Shown in pieces: positions 1-10,618 of a DNA stretch of 64,000 nucleotides. The notes below the pieces were generated by a model. It was not told the origin of the DNA. It did not search any database and worked only from the letters and a program-made list of their open reading frames with translations. Each line of letters begins with the position of its first letter. Position 1 is the first letter of the stretch. The position numbers and the translations under genes are program-made. This stretch comes from Halosegnis longus (GTDB lineage Archaea; Halobacteriota; Halobacteria; Halobacteriales; Haloarculaceae), in the NCBI RefSeq assembly GCF_009663395.1, contig NZ_QKNW01000001.1, positions 992,001 to 1,056,000 of the forward strand, given 5' to 3'.

Positions 1-1
1 T

Positions 2-517
2 GACGCGCTCGCCGACGGGACCGCGTTCCCCGACTACGCCGACGAGCCACAGCGATTTGCCGACCTCGCCGAACCGCTCCGCGAGGCCCTCCACGCCCGG
101 GCCGATGCCCTGACCGAACCGGAGCCGCCCCGCTACTGCCACTGGGATTACCGCTACGGGAATCTACTCCTTGACCCCGCGACGGGGGAGACGACCGCCG
201 TCCTCGACTGGGCGAACCTCTCCGTGCGCGAACCGGCCCACAACCTCGCGAAGGTGGAGGCGCATCTGCTCGACCCCGGCGGGAACGACAGCGAGGCCCG
301 GGCGCGCGAGCTCCGGGCGCTGTTTCGCGACAGCTACGAGTCGGCCCGCGACGGCTGGGCGTTCACCCCGGCGAAGCGCGACCGGATGGAGACGTATCTG
401 CTGAAGTGTCGGACGGAGGCGATGGCGTGTCTCCCCCTGTGGTTGGAGGACGCGACGCCACGCGAGAAAGCGAAGCGGGAGCGCGAACACCGCGAGTACG
501 TGCGGGAGTATCTCTAG
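2..517 (+). CDS. Phosphotransferase family protein (APH-like), 5' end cut by the window
   Basis: C-terminal part (about 171 residues) of an aminoglycoside-phosphotransferase-like kinase; the N-terminal lobe lies outside the window. The reading frame is open from base 2. The Brenner motif HxDxxxxN appears as HWDYRYGN (visible residues 47-54), followed by VLDW with the metal-binding Asp at about 69. The family phosphorylates small hydroxylated substrates such as antibiotics, choline or sugars, and nothing here fixes the substrate. The stop overlaps the convergent DHH phosphoesterase gene by 4 bases. Confidence 0.85.
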   Translation, partial: DALADGTAFPDYADEPQRFADLAEPLREALHARADALTEPEPPRYCHWDYRYGNLLLDPATGETTAVLDWANLSVREPAHNLAKVEAHLLDPGGNDSEARARELRALFRDSYESARDGWAFTPAKRDRMETYLLKCRTEAMACLPLWLEDATPREKAKREREHREYVREYL

Positions 518-1596
518 CGTTCGGTGTCGACGCCTTCCTCGTCTTCGTCGGGGAGATTCCGGAAGGCGTCGAGGATGACCTGTTTCGCCACCGCGCCGCG
601 GGTCGTCCAGTGGTGGGCGTAATCGAGCATGTCGTCGTAGATGTCCGGCTTGCAGCCGGCCGCCTTCGGGTGGCCGCCGCCGTTCACCTGCTCTGCGACC
701 TCGTGACACCGCTCGAAGCCGTCGGTGCCGCGAATCGAGGCGGAGCCGGCGGGCTTGACGACGACCGCCGCGTCCGCACCCTGCTCGCGGAGGGCTTCCG
801 CGACCTCGTTCTGTGAACACCGGCCGTAGGTGACACCGACCGTCGTGCCGTCGATATCGCGGAGTTCCGCGCGCTCGACGGCCTTGTCGATGAGCCGCTG
901 TTTCTCCACGCGCTCGGCTTCGAGGAACGCCTCCACCTCGGTGGGGAGGTCAGCGCCGTGTTCGCGGACGGCGGCGACGTACTCCTCTGGCTCCTCCCAG
1001 TGGGCGTAGTCGGCGAGGTCATCGGAGCGCGGGTCGTCGCGAATCCACAGGTCGTGGTCGCGGGTGACGGCCGCGAGTTCGGCAAACCGTCGAGGAAGTT
1101 CGCCCAGCGACCGGAGGGTCACGTCGGCGGAACACTCCTCGTCGGAGTCGCCGACGACGAGTTCGACGCCGGCGGCCTCGACGCGGTCGGTCGCCCCGCT
1201 GCTCCACTGGTGGTGGTCGTACCACGAGACGGATTCGGCCCGCTCGACGAGCTCCGCGAGCCCGGTCAGGTCGTCCCGCTCGTCGGGACACAGGTCACAG
1301 ATGTAAACGCGGACGCCGTCGGGGGCGAACTCCGCGAGGTCGGCGATGGCGTCATCGAGTTCATGTGGGCTTGCAGGAAGGAGGGTCGCGCCCTCGTGGA
1401 ACTCACGGATGAAGGCGACACAGGCGAGTCCGTCGGCGTCGGGGTCGGCGACGACGACCGTCTCGGCGTCGCCGAGCGTGGCTTCGAGTTCGGCCTCGTC
1501 GCGCTCCTCCTCGTCGGGGGCGAAGAATCCGGCCCCCGGCAGCAGCGATGTTCGCTCCAGCGGGAGCGTCTCCGGGTCGATAAGCGAGTCGTCCAT
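514..1596 (-). CDS. DHH/DHHA1 family phosphoesterase
   Basis: A 360-residue DHH-superfamily phosphoesterase. Motif I is DPDADG (51-56), motif II has an Asp in ICDLCPD near 101, and the name-giving motif is YDHH (126-129). The C-terminal DHHA1 substrate domain ends with GGGHPKAAG at about 305-313. Known members hydrolyse cyclic dinucleotides, nanoRNA, pAp or single-stranded DNA with Mn2+; RecJ-like archaeal proteins belong here too. All metal ligands appear present, so it should be active, but the substrate cannot be told from the sequence. No signal peptide, so cytosolic. Confidence 0.9.
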   Translation of the reverse strand: MDDSLIDPETLPLERTSLLPGAGFFAPDEEERDEAELEATLGDAETVVVADPDADGLACVAFIREFHEGATLLPASPHELDDAIADLAEFAPDGVRVYICDLCPDERDDLTGLAELVERAESVSWYDHHQWSSGATDRVEAAGVELVVGDSDEECSADVTLRSLGELPRRFAELAAVTRDHDLWIRDDPRSDDLADYAHWEEPEEYVAAVREHGADLPTEVEAFLEAERVEKQRLIDKAVERAELRDIDGTTVGVTYGRCSQNEVAEALREQGADAAVVVKPAGSASIRGTDGFERCHEVAEQVNGGGHPKAAGCKPDIYDDMLDYAHHWTTRGAVAKQVILDAFRNLPDEDEEGVDTER

Positions 1597-1641
1597 GCGC
1601 TGGCTGTGACGGCTGTGGGCAAGAAGCCCCCGATACGCCGG

Positions 1642-2067
1642 TCAGGCCTCTAACTGCCGGACGGTGAGGACGGGCACGGGACAGTCGCGCACGACCGCCT
1701 CCGCGACCGACCCGATGATGAAGGAGTGTTCGCCGTGCCGGCCACGGGTTCCCGTCGCGACCACGTCGGCGCCACTCTCCTCGGCGTACTCGATGATTTC
1801 CGTCGCCGGGTCGCCCTCTCGAACGGCGACGGTGACCGGCTGGTCGGCAGCCCTCTCGACGGCGTCGAGCGACTCGTCCGCCTGTGTCTCCAGTGCCGCG
1901 CGCACGTCGTCGTGGACGTCCTCGGGGAGTCCGTCCACCTGCGTCTCGTCGACGACGTACAGCGCGTGGACCGAGGCCTCGAACCGGCGGGCCACGTCGA
2001 GCGCGACGGTCGCCGCACGCCGGCCGCTGGTGGAGCCGTCCGTCGCTATCACGACCGTATCGAACAT
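1642..2067 (-). CDS. Universal stress protein, UspA family
   Basis: A 141-residue single-domain Usp. It starts MFDTVVIATDGS, the typical first strand with the Asp that contacts the nucleotide. Near the C-terminus it has the ATP-binding GTRGRHGEHSFIIGSVAE signature (Gx2Gx9GS), so it is probably an ATP-binding Usp. A longer open frame upstream (to 2529) is the shadow of the ferredoxin gene; the ATG at 2067 gives the normal Usp length. The role in stress adaptation is inferred from family. Confidence 0.93.
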   Translation of the reverse strand: MFDTVVIATDGSTSGRRAATVALDVARRFEASVHALYVVDETQVDGLPEDVHDDVRAALETQADESLDAVERAADQPVTVAVREGDPATEIIEYAEESGADVVATGTRGRHGEHSFIIGSVAEAVVRDCPVPVLTVRQLEA

Positions 2068-2131
2068 ACTGTCGACTCCTCGCGGGCGTGGCTTAAACCT
2101 CGGCGAAACGCGAAAACAGTCGGCGAACTCG

Positions 2132-2713
2132 TCAGGGCGACTCGCGCATCTCGATGGAGAAGTCGGAGACGGGGTAGGCGACGCAGGTGAGCGTGTAGCC
2201 GTCGTCGAGTTCCGGTTCGCCGAGCATCTCGTTGGTGTGGTGTTTGACGTACTGCTCGGAGTTGCCGCCGTCGGTGATGTGGCCGGCACAGGAGATACAC
2301 TGACCCTGCCGACAGGCGTACGGCAGGTCCCAATCCTGCGCTTCGCCGGCTTCCAGCAGCGTGGTGTTCTCCTTGACGTCGATTGTCGTCCCCTCCTTGA
2401 CGTACTCGACCTCGTAGGTCTCGGCCTCGTCGTCCGGAATCGCGGCGGGGTCGTCGTCGACCTCGGCCCCACCCTCCGCAAGTTCGCCCTCGGCACCGCC
2501 CTCGCCGACGGCAGCGGCAGCGCCGCCACCGCCGCCGATGGACCGGTTCATCGGCTCGGGGAAGTCGGTCTCGTGGACGCTCTCGGCGCGGCGTTCGAGC
2601 ACCTTCTGAGAGATGTCGTCCGGAGTCGCGTGCTCGGTGCCGCGTGCGAAGTGCAGGGCAACCATCGTGAGCGTGAGCGACGCCCCGAGTACGATGCCCA
2701 GCGTAGTGACCAT
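2132..2713 (-). CDS. Membrane-anchored 2Fe-2S ferredoxin-like protein
   Basis: A 193-residue protein with one N-terminal transmembrane segment (about 3-22), a long Gly/Ala/Glu/Asp linker, and a plant-type 2Fe-2S ferredoxin domain in the last 90 residues. Cluster ligands are C-x4-C-x2-C in CRQGQCISC plus a distal Cys in LTCVAYP. The ATG at 2713 is preferred because it places the hydrophobic segment at the N-terminus; an in-frame ATG at 2761 would add 16 residues. It is likely an electron carrier tethered at the membrane, with partner unknown. Haloarchaeal soluble ferredoxins are shorter and lack this anchor. Confidence 0.85.
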   Translation of the reverse strand: MVTTLGIVLGASLTLTMVALHFARGTEHATPDDISQKVLERRAESVHETDFPEPMNRSIGGGGGAAAAVGEGGAEGELAEGGAEVDDDPAAIPDDEAETYEVEYVKEGTTIDVKENTTLLEAGEAQDWDLPYACRQGQCISCAGHITDGGNSEQYVKHHTNEMLGEPELDDGYTLTCVAYPVSDFSIEMRESP

Positions 2714-2770
2714 ACGTCGTCTTTGTGTACGTGCTTCAATAGCGTTGCGATTAGCGCGCAAACGACCGCG

Positions 2771-4285
<1,515 letters not shown>

Positions 4286-4375
4286 ATCGAGTGGTACTGC
4301 GGGAGACAGCCGCAAAGTGTTTTCGGGCGCTTCACCTGTCCGAGCGACCCGCCGGCAGGGGTTGCCGGAACGACA

Positions 4376-4385
4376 CCCCGCGGGG
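4376..4385. repeat. GC-rich palindrome upstream of the aldehyde dehydrogenase
   Basis: The perfect 10-base palindrome CCCCGCGGGG lies in the 212-base divergent intergenic region between the aldehyde dehydrogenase start and the gene at 4498. The flanks extend it imperfectly (GACAC...GTGT). Its position about 90 bases upstream of the dehydrogenase start would suit an operator, but no matching regulator is identified. Confidence 0.35.
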
Positions 4386-4462
4386 AGTGTCTGTTTGTTG
4401 ATACGTGTGCAGGGATGTACACCGTGGCAGGCCGTTCGTACTATTAGCTACGTTACTGTACA

Positions 4463-4472
4463 AAATTTTTAT
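4463..4472 (+). promoter_or_regulatory. TATA element for the gene at 4498
   Basis: The A/T block AAATTTTTAT stands out in GC-rich surroundings and is centred about 30 bases before the ATG at 4498. That is the spacing expected for an archaeal TATA box driving a leaderless or nearly leaderless transcript. Confidence 0.6.
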
Positions 4473-4497
4473 GTGAAGACTCCACCCAGTACGAGGC

Positions 4498-5136
4498 ATG
4501 GTAACGCAGTCTAGTGTCGAATCGGTTCCAGAGAGATCTATTTCTACGGCGGACGCGCCCCGGGAGATGGCCCGACAGATGTGTAAGGGGTTCGTCCACC
4601 ACGACCGCAGAAACTACGATGCGGCCGTCGAGGCGTTCGAGTTCGTCGACCGACTTCAGTTTCCCCACGTCGAATCGGAGGACATCCACCTGGCCGCCAC
4701 CGCGTTCGTCGACGCGCTCTGGGCGAAAGACGACGTGGAAATCGACCACCTGCGGGCCGGCAGACTCGACCGCGAGTCGCTCCGAGGGGCGGACTGGAGT
4801 CCCGTGCGAAAGGAGTTCAGAAAGCGGGCCGCGCTCTTGGGTATCGAACCGGAGTACGCGACGCTCAAGACCGATGGCTGGCGACAACACAAGCTGGGCG
4901 GCGACTACTGGACCCCGTTCCAGGAGGCCCAGATACTCGAACTCCGCGCCGCGCTGCCGGAAGCGGAGTATCCGCGGAAGCCGAAGGAGGGGCAGTCGGG
5001 ACCGGGCCCGGAAGCGCTCCGCTACGTGCTCGGCGTCGAGTTGCACGATATGCACACCCCCCACCACTGGAAGCAAGCCGAAGAGGCGATGACGCCGTAC
5101 TTCGAGTACGTCGTCTCCCACCACGAGAATGTCTGA
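4498..5136 (+). CDS. Uncharacterised protein co-transcribed with a sensor kinase
   Basis: 212 residues, no recognised domain, no signal peptide and no membrane segment. The N-terminal half looks helical, with a pattern (residues 40-80) reminiscent of repeat-type helical hairpins. The C-terminal half is rich in Tyr, Trp and His (HDMHTPHHW near 182-190). Its stop overlaps the start of the hybrid kinase gene at 5129 by 8 bases, so the two are probably translationally coupled and may act together. Function unknown. Confidence 0.75.
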   Translation: MVTQSSVESVPERSISTADAPREMARQMCKGFVHHDRRNYDAAVEAFEFVDRLQFPHVESEDIHLAATAFVDALWAKDDVEIDHLRAGRLDRESLRGADWSPVRKEFRKRAALLGIEPEYATLKTDGWRQHKLGGDYWTPFQEAQILELRAALPEAEYPRKPKEGQSGPGPEALRYVLGVELHDMHTPHHWKQAEEAMTPYFEYVVSHHENV

Positions 5137-6613
5137 AGAAATCGAAACCGAAACCGGCGATCGAGGGGGGTACAGATTCACCGACGAGCCGACGGCCACG
5201 TCTGCAACCGTCCTCGTCGTCGACGACGACGCGGCGCTGCTCGATCTGACGAAGACGTATCTAGAGCGCGAGCGGGAAGGGTTCGAGGTCGTGACGGAGG
5301 TGCGCACCGACGACGCCTTACAGCGGCTCTCGGGTTCCGCGACCAGCGTCGACGCCATCGTCAGCGATTACAACATGCCGGGGATGAACGGGTTGGAACT
5401 GCTCACGGAGGTCCGGGAGGACCACCCCGACCTCCCCTTCATCCTGTTTACCGGGAAGGGGAGCGAGACGATTGCGAGCGACGCGATCTCCGCGGGCGTG
5501 ACCGACTACCTCCAGAAGGGGACCGGGTCGAGCCAGTACTCGGTGCTCGCGAACCGGCTCGGCAACGCCATCGAGACCTACCGGGTGCAAAAACAGCTGG
5601 AGCGGTCTGAAGAGAAGTTCACCAAGCTGGTCGAAAACTCCACCGACCTCATCTCCATCGTGTCCGAGGACGGCCGGTTCGAGTACGTCTCGCCGTCGTG
5701 TGAGCAGATAATCGGCTACACGCAGGAGGAGCTCATCGGCGATTCGATATTCAACTACGTGCATCCGGACGACAGACAGTACGTGATGGAGGAGTTCTTC
5801 GAAGGGGTGGAGCATCCGGAGATCACGCCGGTCATCGAGTTCCGGCTCGACCACGCCGAACGGGAGGATATCATCCTCGAGTCGCGAGGGACGAATCTGT
5901 TGGACGACGACGTCGTGGACGGGTTCGTGGTGAACACCCGCGACATCACGGAGCTGAAGCGCCGAGAGCAGGACCTCGAACAGCGCAACACACAGTTGGA
6001 GAATATCAAGGACCTCATCTCACACGACATCCGGAATCCGCTGAACGTCGCGCAAGGCTCGCTCGACCTCTACCAGGAGGAGCCTGACCAGTCTCACATC
6101 GACAACATCGACCAGGCGCTCGACCGGATGGACACGCTCATCGACCAGACGAACGTCTTGGCGGACCAGCCGCTGCGAATCGACGACACCACGACGGTCT
6201 CGTTCAAGAACGTCGTCCAGTCGTCCTGGAACATGGTTGATACGAAGGAGGCGACGCTCCGGATCGACGGGTCGAAACAGATCGACGGGGATCCGGACCG
6301 GCTCCAGCAGCTGTTCGAGAACCTGATTTCCAACGCCATCACCCACGGCGGGCCGGAGGTCACCTGTTCGGTGGGGACCGCCGAGGGGAGCCTCTACTTC
6401 GAGGACGACGGCGCGGGCATCCCCGAGACGGACCGCGAGCTGGTGTTCGAGTCCGGCTTCACGACCGAGGCGGGGAACATGGGACTCGGACTCACAATCG
6501 TCCAGCGAATCGCCTCGGCTCACGGCTGGGAGCTAGAGATTACCGACGGGGCAGACGGTGGCGCGCGCGTCCTGTTGCGCGGCGTCTCGTTCCGGCCGAC
6601 GGTCGTCAGCTGA
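5129..6613 (+). CDS. Receiver-PAS-histidine kinase signalling protein
   Basis: A 494-residue soluble sensor kinase. Domains in order: receiver (25-140) with acidic pocket at 32-34, phosphoacceptor Asp80 in IVSDYNMPG and Lys in YLQKG near 130; PAS (about 160-275); dimerisation/phosphoacceptor domain with His299 in SHDIRNPL; HATPase with Asn402 in LISNAITHG, DDGAGIP (426-432) and GLGL (452-455). All catalytic residues are present. There is no transmembrane region, so it senses a cytosolic signal through PAS. No DNA-binding output gene is adjacent, as is common for haloarchaeal kinases. The ATG overlaps the preceding unknown gene. Confidence 0.93.
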   Translation: MSEEIETETGDRGGYRFTDEPTATSATVLVVDDDAALLDLTKTYLEREREGFEVVTEVRTDDALQRLSGSATSVDAIVSDYNMPGMNGLELLTEVREDHPDLPFILFTGKGSETIASDAISAGVTDYLQKGTGSSQYSVLANRLGNAIETYRVQKQLERSEEKFTKLVENSTDLISIVSEDGRFEYVSPSCEQIIGYTQEELIGDSIFNYVHPDDRQYVMEEFFEGVEHPEITPVIEFRLDHAEREDIILESRGTNLLDDDVVDGFVVNTRDITELKRREQDLEQRNTQLENIKDLISHDIRNPLNVAQGSLDLYQEEPDQSHIDNIDQALDRMDTLIDQTNVLADQPLRIDDTTTVSFKNVVQSSWNMVDTKEATLRIDGSKQIDGDPDRLQQLFENLISNAITHGGPEVTCSVGTAEGSLYFEDDGAGIPETDRELVFESGFTTEAGNMGLGLTIVQRIASAHGWELEITDGADGGARVLLRGVSFRPTVVS

Positions 6614-6619
6614 GCGGCG

Positions 6620-7513
6620 TTACTCGCGGGCGACCTCGTGGCGGCCGAAGCCGTAGCGGAGTCGGTTGGCCAGCCGACGGGAGAACTTCGCTCGCGTGCG
6701 CGAATCGAACCGCTCCCCGAGCGCGTCGTAGATGAGCGGGACCGCCACCTCCTGTTCGAGCGCCTCCTGGACGGTCCAGGTGCCGGTCGAGCCGCCGGCG
6801 ACGTGGTCGGCCACGTCGCCGAGGTCGGTCCCCTCCTCGCGGAACGCCTCCTCGCAGAGTTCGAGCAGCCACGACCGGATGACAGCGCCGTTGTTCCAGG
6901 TTCGCGCGACGGCCTCTAGATCGAGGTCGTATCGGCCCTCGTGGAGCAGTTCGAACCCCTCGCCGTACGCCTGCATCAGCGCGTACTCGACGCCGTTGTG
7001 GACCATCTTCACGTAGTGGCCGCTGCCGGCCGGCCCCATCCGGTCGTGCCCCTCGGGACCGGTGGCGACGGCATCGAAGACGGGCGTCATCGTCTCGTAG
7101 GCCCCCTCTGGACCGCCGACCATGAGCGAGAAGCCCAGTTCCGCGCCCGCCGGGCCGCCGGAGGTGCCGCAGTCGAGATAGCGGGCGGGCGTCGACTCGG
7201 CGCGCCGCGTCGAGTCCTCGAAGTGGCTGTTGCCGCCGTCCACGACGATGTCCTGCTCGGAGAGTGACGGTTCCAGTTCGTCGAGCGCGGCGTCGACCGG
7301 GTCGCCGGCGGGGACCATCAGCCAAATGCGTTTCTCCGCGCCGAGCGCGTCCGCGAGGGCGGGAATCGAGTCGGCGGTGCCGATGCCGGCGTCGCGCGCG
7401 TCCGCGAGCGCGTCCTCGCTCACGTCGAAGGCGGTCACGTCGTGGCCGGCATCGACGACGCGGTCGGCGACGATGCGTCCCATCCGTCCGAGTCCGATAA
7501 CGCCGAGGTGCAT
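6620..7513 (-). CDS. gnd: 6-phosphogluconate dehydrogenase (decarboxylating), short type
   Basis: A 297-residue enzyme of the short GndA/YqeC class, converting 6-phosphogluconate to ribulose 5-phosphate with CO2 release. It has the Rossmann GLGRMG (6-11), the substrate loop DGGNSHFEDS, GTSGGPAG, and the active-site Lys/Asn in HYVKMVHNG. Haloarchaea use an oxidative pentose phosphate route ending in this enzyme type, so a role in pentose and NAD(P)H supply is likely. ATG 7513 (MHLGVIGLG) is used because it starts directly before the nucleotide-binding strand; longer frames have no domain support. Confidence 0.93.
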   Translation of the reverse strand: MHLGVIGLGRMGRIVADRVVDAGHDVTAFDVSEDALADARDAGIGTADSIPALADALGAEKRIWLMVPAGDPVDAALDELEPSLSEQDIVVDGGNSHFEDSTRRAESTPARYLDCGTSGGPAGAELGFSLMVGGPEGAYETMTPVFDAVATGPEGHDRMGPAGSGHYVKMVHNGVEYALMQAYGEGFELLHEGRYDLDLEAVARTWNNGAVIRSWLLELCEEAFREEGTDLGDVADHVAGGSTGTWTVQEALEQEVAVPLIYDALGERFDSRTRAKFSRRLANRLRYGFGRHEVARE

Positions 7514-7625
7514 ACGCGTCGGTTCGAGGGCCGGCAGGTAAGGCTCCCGGTCGCCGTGTGACACGCGATGACGTGACACTCGGCCGAAACGAAGGTGTCA
7601 TCCCGACCGGTAGCCGACGGTAGGT

Positions 7626-9062
7626 ATGAGCACCGACTCCACCGATTCGAGCATCACGGAGGGGAGTCTGGTGCGCCCGCTGTTCACGCTCGCGTGGCCC
7701 ATCGTCGTCACGCAGCTGCTACAGGTCGCGTACAACATCGCCGACACCATCTGGCTGGGTCGGACGGCCTACCCGTCGGCGGCGGTCGGTGCGCTCTCGC
7801 TCGCGTTTCCGCTCATCTTCCTGTTCCTGTCGGTCGGCGGTGGACTCACCGTCGCCGGGAGCACGCTCGTCGCCCAGTACACCGGCGCGGGTGGCGATGA
7901 AGACGCCAGTAAGGCCGCCAGCCAGACGCTCGCGTTCGTCACCGTCATCGCCGTCGTCGTCGGCGCGATCGGGTATCTCTCGACCGACCTCCTGTTGGGA
8001 CTGCTCCCCGCGGACCCCGAGACCGCGCGGTCGGTCATCCCGCTGGCGAGCGACTACATGCGGGTGTTCTTCCTCGGCACGCCGTTCCTGTTCGGCTTCT
8101 TCGTCTTCTCAGCGCTGATGCGCGGCTACGGCAACACCCGGATTCCGATGGCCGTCATGTTCGTGACGGTCGTGCTCAACGTCGTGCTCGACCCGCTGTT
8201 CATCTTCGGGTGGGACGTCGGTCCCCTCGACTTCCCGGCGATGGGCGTCGAGGGCGCGGCGGTCGCGACCCTGCTCTCGCGGGTCGTCGCCACCGCCATC
8301 GGGCTGGTCATCCTCTTCCGGCTCGCCGTCGGTCCACAGCTCAAGGTGGCGTATCTCAAGCTCGAACGCGAGTGGGTGAAACGCATCGTCAACATCGGCG
8401 CTCCCTCCGCGCTCGAACAGTCGACGAGCGCGCTGGCGATGATTACCCTGACCGCGATGGTCGCCTCCTTCGCCCCGCCGGTCGTGGCGGCCTACGGGCT
8501 GGGTAACCGGCTCATCTCGCTGGTCTTCCTCCCCGCGATGGGGTTGGGTCGGGCGACGAACACGATGGTCGGCCAGAATCTCGGCGCGGGCCGGGCGGAC
8601 CGGGCAGAGCGCGCGGTGAAGCTCGCAGCCACGACGGGGGCGGTCGTGATGGCCGGCGTCGCCGTCGTCGCGCTCGTCTTCGCCGAGCCAATCGTCTCGG
8701 TGTTCATCAGCGCGACGACCGCGGACGCGGCCGCGACCATCGAGAACGGGGTGCAGTATCTCCGCATCCGGACCGTCGAGTTCGCGTTCATCGGCGTGTT
8801 CCAGGTCGTGCTCGGGGCGTATCGCGGGGCCGGCAACACCCGGACGGCGCTGGCCTTCTCGTTGACCGCGCTGTGGCTCGGCCGCGTCCCGACGGTGTAT
8901 CTGCTCACCTTCACCCTCGGGATGGGCGCGACCGGTATCTGGATCGGGATGGCGCTCGGCAACATCGTCGGCGCAATCGCCGCGGTGGCGTGGTTCACCC
9001 GCGGGACGTGGAAGGAGACGGTCGTCGACACCGACGACGGCGGCCGGGCCGAGACGGCGTAG
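7626..9062 (+). CDS. MATE family efflux transporter
   Basis: A 478-residue membrane protein with about 12 hydrophobic segments in two homologous halves, typical of multidrug and toxic-compound extrusion transporters (cation/drug antiport). The N-terminal half contains the ITQLLQVAYNIADTIWLG-type first helix (read as VTQLLQVAYNIAD) and GYGNTRIPM; the second half repeats this as YRGAGNTRTA. These GxGNTR sequences mark the MatE repeats. Substrate unknown. It is separated from the converging liv operon by a single base. Confidence 0.93.
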   Translation: MSTDSTDSSITEGSLVRPLFTLAWPIVVTQLLQVAYNIADTIWLGRTAYPSAAVGALSLAFPLIFLFLSVGGGLTVAGSTLVAQYTGAGGDEDASKAASQTLAFVTVIAVVVGAIGYLSTDLLLGLLPADPETARSVIPLASDYMRVFFLGTPFLFGFFVFSALMRGYGNTRIPMAVMFVTVVLNVVLDPLFIFGWDVGPLDFPAMGVEGAAVATLLSRVVATAIGLVILFRLAVGPQLKVAYLKLEREWVKRIVNIGAPSALEQSTSALAMITLTAMVASFAPPVVAAYGLGNRLISLVFLPAMGLGRATNTMVGQNLGAGRADRAERAVKLAATTGAVVMAGVAVVALVFAEPIVSVFISATTADAAATIENGVQYLRIRTVEFAFIGVFQVVLGAYRGAGNTRTALAFSLTALWLGRVPTVYLLTFTLGMGATGIWIGMALGNIVGAIAAVAWFTRGTWKETVVDTDDGGRAETA

Positions 9063-9785
9063 CTACTCGGCGTCGGCCGCGCCGACGGAGAGATACTCGT
9101 CGAGGAGGTCCTGTCGCTGTTCGAGTTCGTCGACGGTTCCCTCCCAGGCGTTTGCCCCCTTGTCGATGATGTAGGCGCGTTCCGCCAAGTCGAGGGCGAA
9201 GTCGACGTTCTGCTCGGTGATGAGCACGGTCACGTCCTGTTCGACGACCTCCGAGAGCACGTCGTAGAGGTCATCGACGATGACCGGCGCGAGCCCCTCG
9301 GTCGGCTCGTCCAGCAGGAGCAGGTCGGGACTCTGGATGAGCGCACGCGCGACCGAGAGCATCTGCTGTTCACCGCCAGAGAGGTTGCGCCCGCGATTCT
9401 CCCGGAGTTCATCGAGGATGGGGAACACCTCGTACATCTCCTCGACGGGCCGCGGCTCGCGGCCCTTGCACATGTCGCGGGCCACCTGCATGTTCTCGTG
9501 GACGGTGAGCGTCGGGAAGATGCGCCGGGCCTCGGGGACGAGCTTGACACCCCGATTCGAAATCTCGTCGACGGACTCCCCGGAGATGTCGTCTCCGTCG
9601 AAGGTGATACCGCCCTCGCGGCGGGGAATCGTGCCGGTAATCGTGCGGAGCGTGGTGGTTTTGCCGGCCCCGTTGCGCCCGAGCAGCGCGACCACCTCGT
9701 TGTGTTCGATGTCGAGGTTCAGATCGAACAGGACGTGGCTGTTGCCGTAGAAGCCGTTCACGTCGGAGAGTTCGAGCAGGCTCAC
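9063..9785 (-). CDS. livF: ABC transporter ATPase, LivF type
   Basis: A 240-residue ABC ATPase of the branched-chain amino acid importer family. Walker A is GRNGAGKTT, the signature is LSGGEQQML, and Walker B is LLLLDEPTEGLAP; the NVDFALDLAERAYI region is typical of LivF. It is the last gene of the leftward livH-livG-livF operon and overlaps livG by 4 bases. It works as a heterodimer with LivG to power uptake through LivH/LivM. Confidence 0.93.
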   Translation of the reverse strand: MSLLELSDVNGFYGNSHVLFDLNLDIEHNEVVALLGRNGAGKTTTLRTITGTIPRREGGITFDGDDISGESVDEISNRGVKLVPEARRIFPTLTVHENMQVARDMCKGREPRPVEEMYEVFPILDELRENRGRNLSGGEQQMLSVARALIQSPDLLLLDEPTEGLAPVIVDDLYDVLSEVVEQDVTVLITEQNVDFALDLAERAYIIDKGANAWEGTVDELEQRQDLLDEYLSVGAADAE

Positions 9786-10618
9786 GCCGACTCACCTCCG
9801 GTCTCCTCGACCTCGCCACGCTCGGACGAGGCGTCAAGCTCCTCGTCCTCGTCCAGTCCGAGATACGCCTCGCGGACGCGGGAGTCGGACAACACCTCGT
9901 CGGGTGCGCCGTCGGCGATGAGTTCCCCGTTGTCGAGCACGAGAATCCGGTCGGAGATACCCAGCACGACCTCCATGTCGTGTTCGGTGATGACGAAGGT
10001 GGTGTCGGTCTCGGCGTCGAGTCGCTCGACCAGCTCCACCATCCGGGTCGTCTCGGTGGCGTTCATCCCCGCGGTCGGCTCGTCCAGCAGGACGATGGAG
10101 GGGTCCGTCGCCAGCGCGAGCGCAATCTCCACCTTCCGCTTGTCGCCGTGCGAAAGGTTCGCACACTCGGTGTCGAGGAGGTCGGTGACGCCGACCAACT
10201 CGGCGATATCGCGGACACCCTCGGCGAGGTCGTCGTCGGTGTCGGCAATCGCCCGGAAGTCGAGGGTGCGACCGTCCCGACTGATGCGGGCGATGCGAAG
10301 GTTCTCGGCCACGGTCAGCCCGTCGAAGACGTTGTTAATCTGGAAGCCACGCGAGAGGCCGAGCGAGGCGATCTCGTGGGGCGGCTTGTCGGTCACGTCG
10401 ATGAGGTCGGCCTCGCTGTCGCGGGGGCGAAGCCGGACCGCCCCGCTCGTCGGCTCCAGCCGACCCGTGAGCAGATTGTAGAAGGTGGTCTTGCCCGCGC
10501 CGTTCGGCCCGATGATGCTCGTAATCTCGTCGGCCTCGATGGAGACGTTCACGTCGTCGACGGCGACGAGGCGACCGAACTGCCGGCGGAGTTCTTCGGT
10601 TTCGAGCACCGAACTCAT
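9782..10618 (-). CDS. livG: ABC transporter ATPase, LivG type
   Basis: A 278-residue ABC ATPase. Walker A is GPNGAGKTTFYN, the signature is NLSHGDKRKVEIAL (a LivG-like LSxGDKR form), and Walker B is IVLLDEPTAGMN, with the ITEHDMEVVLGISDRILVL H-loop. The C-terminus has an acidic extension of about 30 residues beyond the usual LivG end. It overlaps livH and livF by 4 bases each, showing tight coupling. Confidence 0.93.
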   Translation of the reverse strand: MSSVLETEELRRQFGRLVAVDDVNVSIEADEITSIIGPNGAGKTTFYNLLTGRLEPTSGAVRLRPRDSEADLIDVTDKPPHEIASLGLSRGFQINNVFDGLTVAENLRIARISRDGRTLDFRAIADTDDDLAEGVRDIAELVGVTDLLDTECANLSHGDKRKVEIALALATDPSIVLLDEPTAGMNATETTRMVELVERLDAETDTTFVITEHDMEVVLGISDRILVLDNGELIADGAPDEVLSDSRVREAYLGLDEDEELDASSERGEVEETGGESA

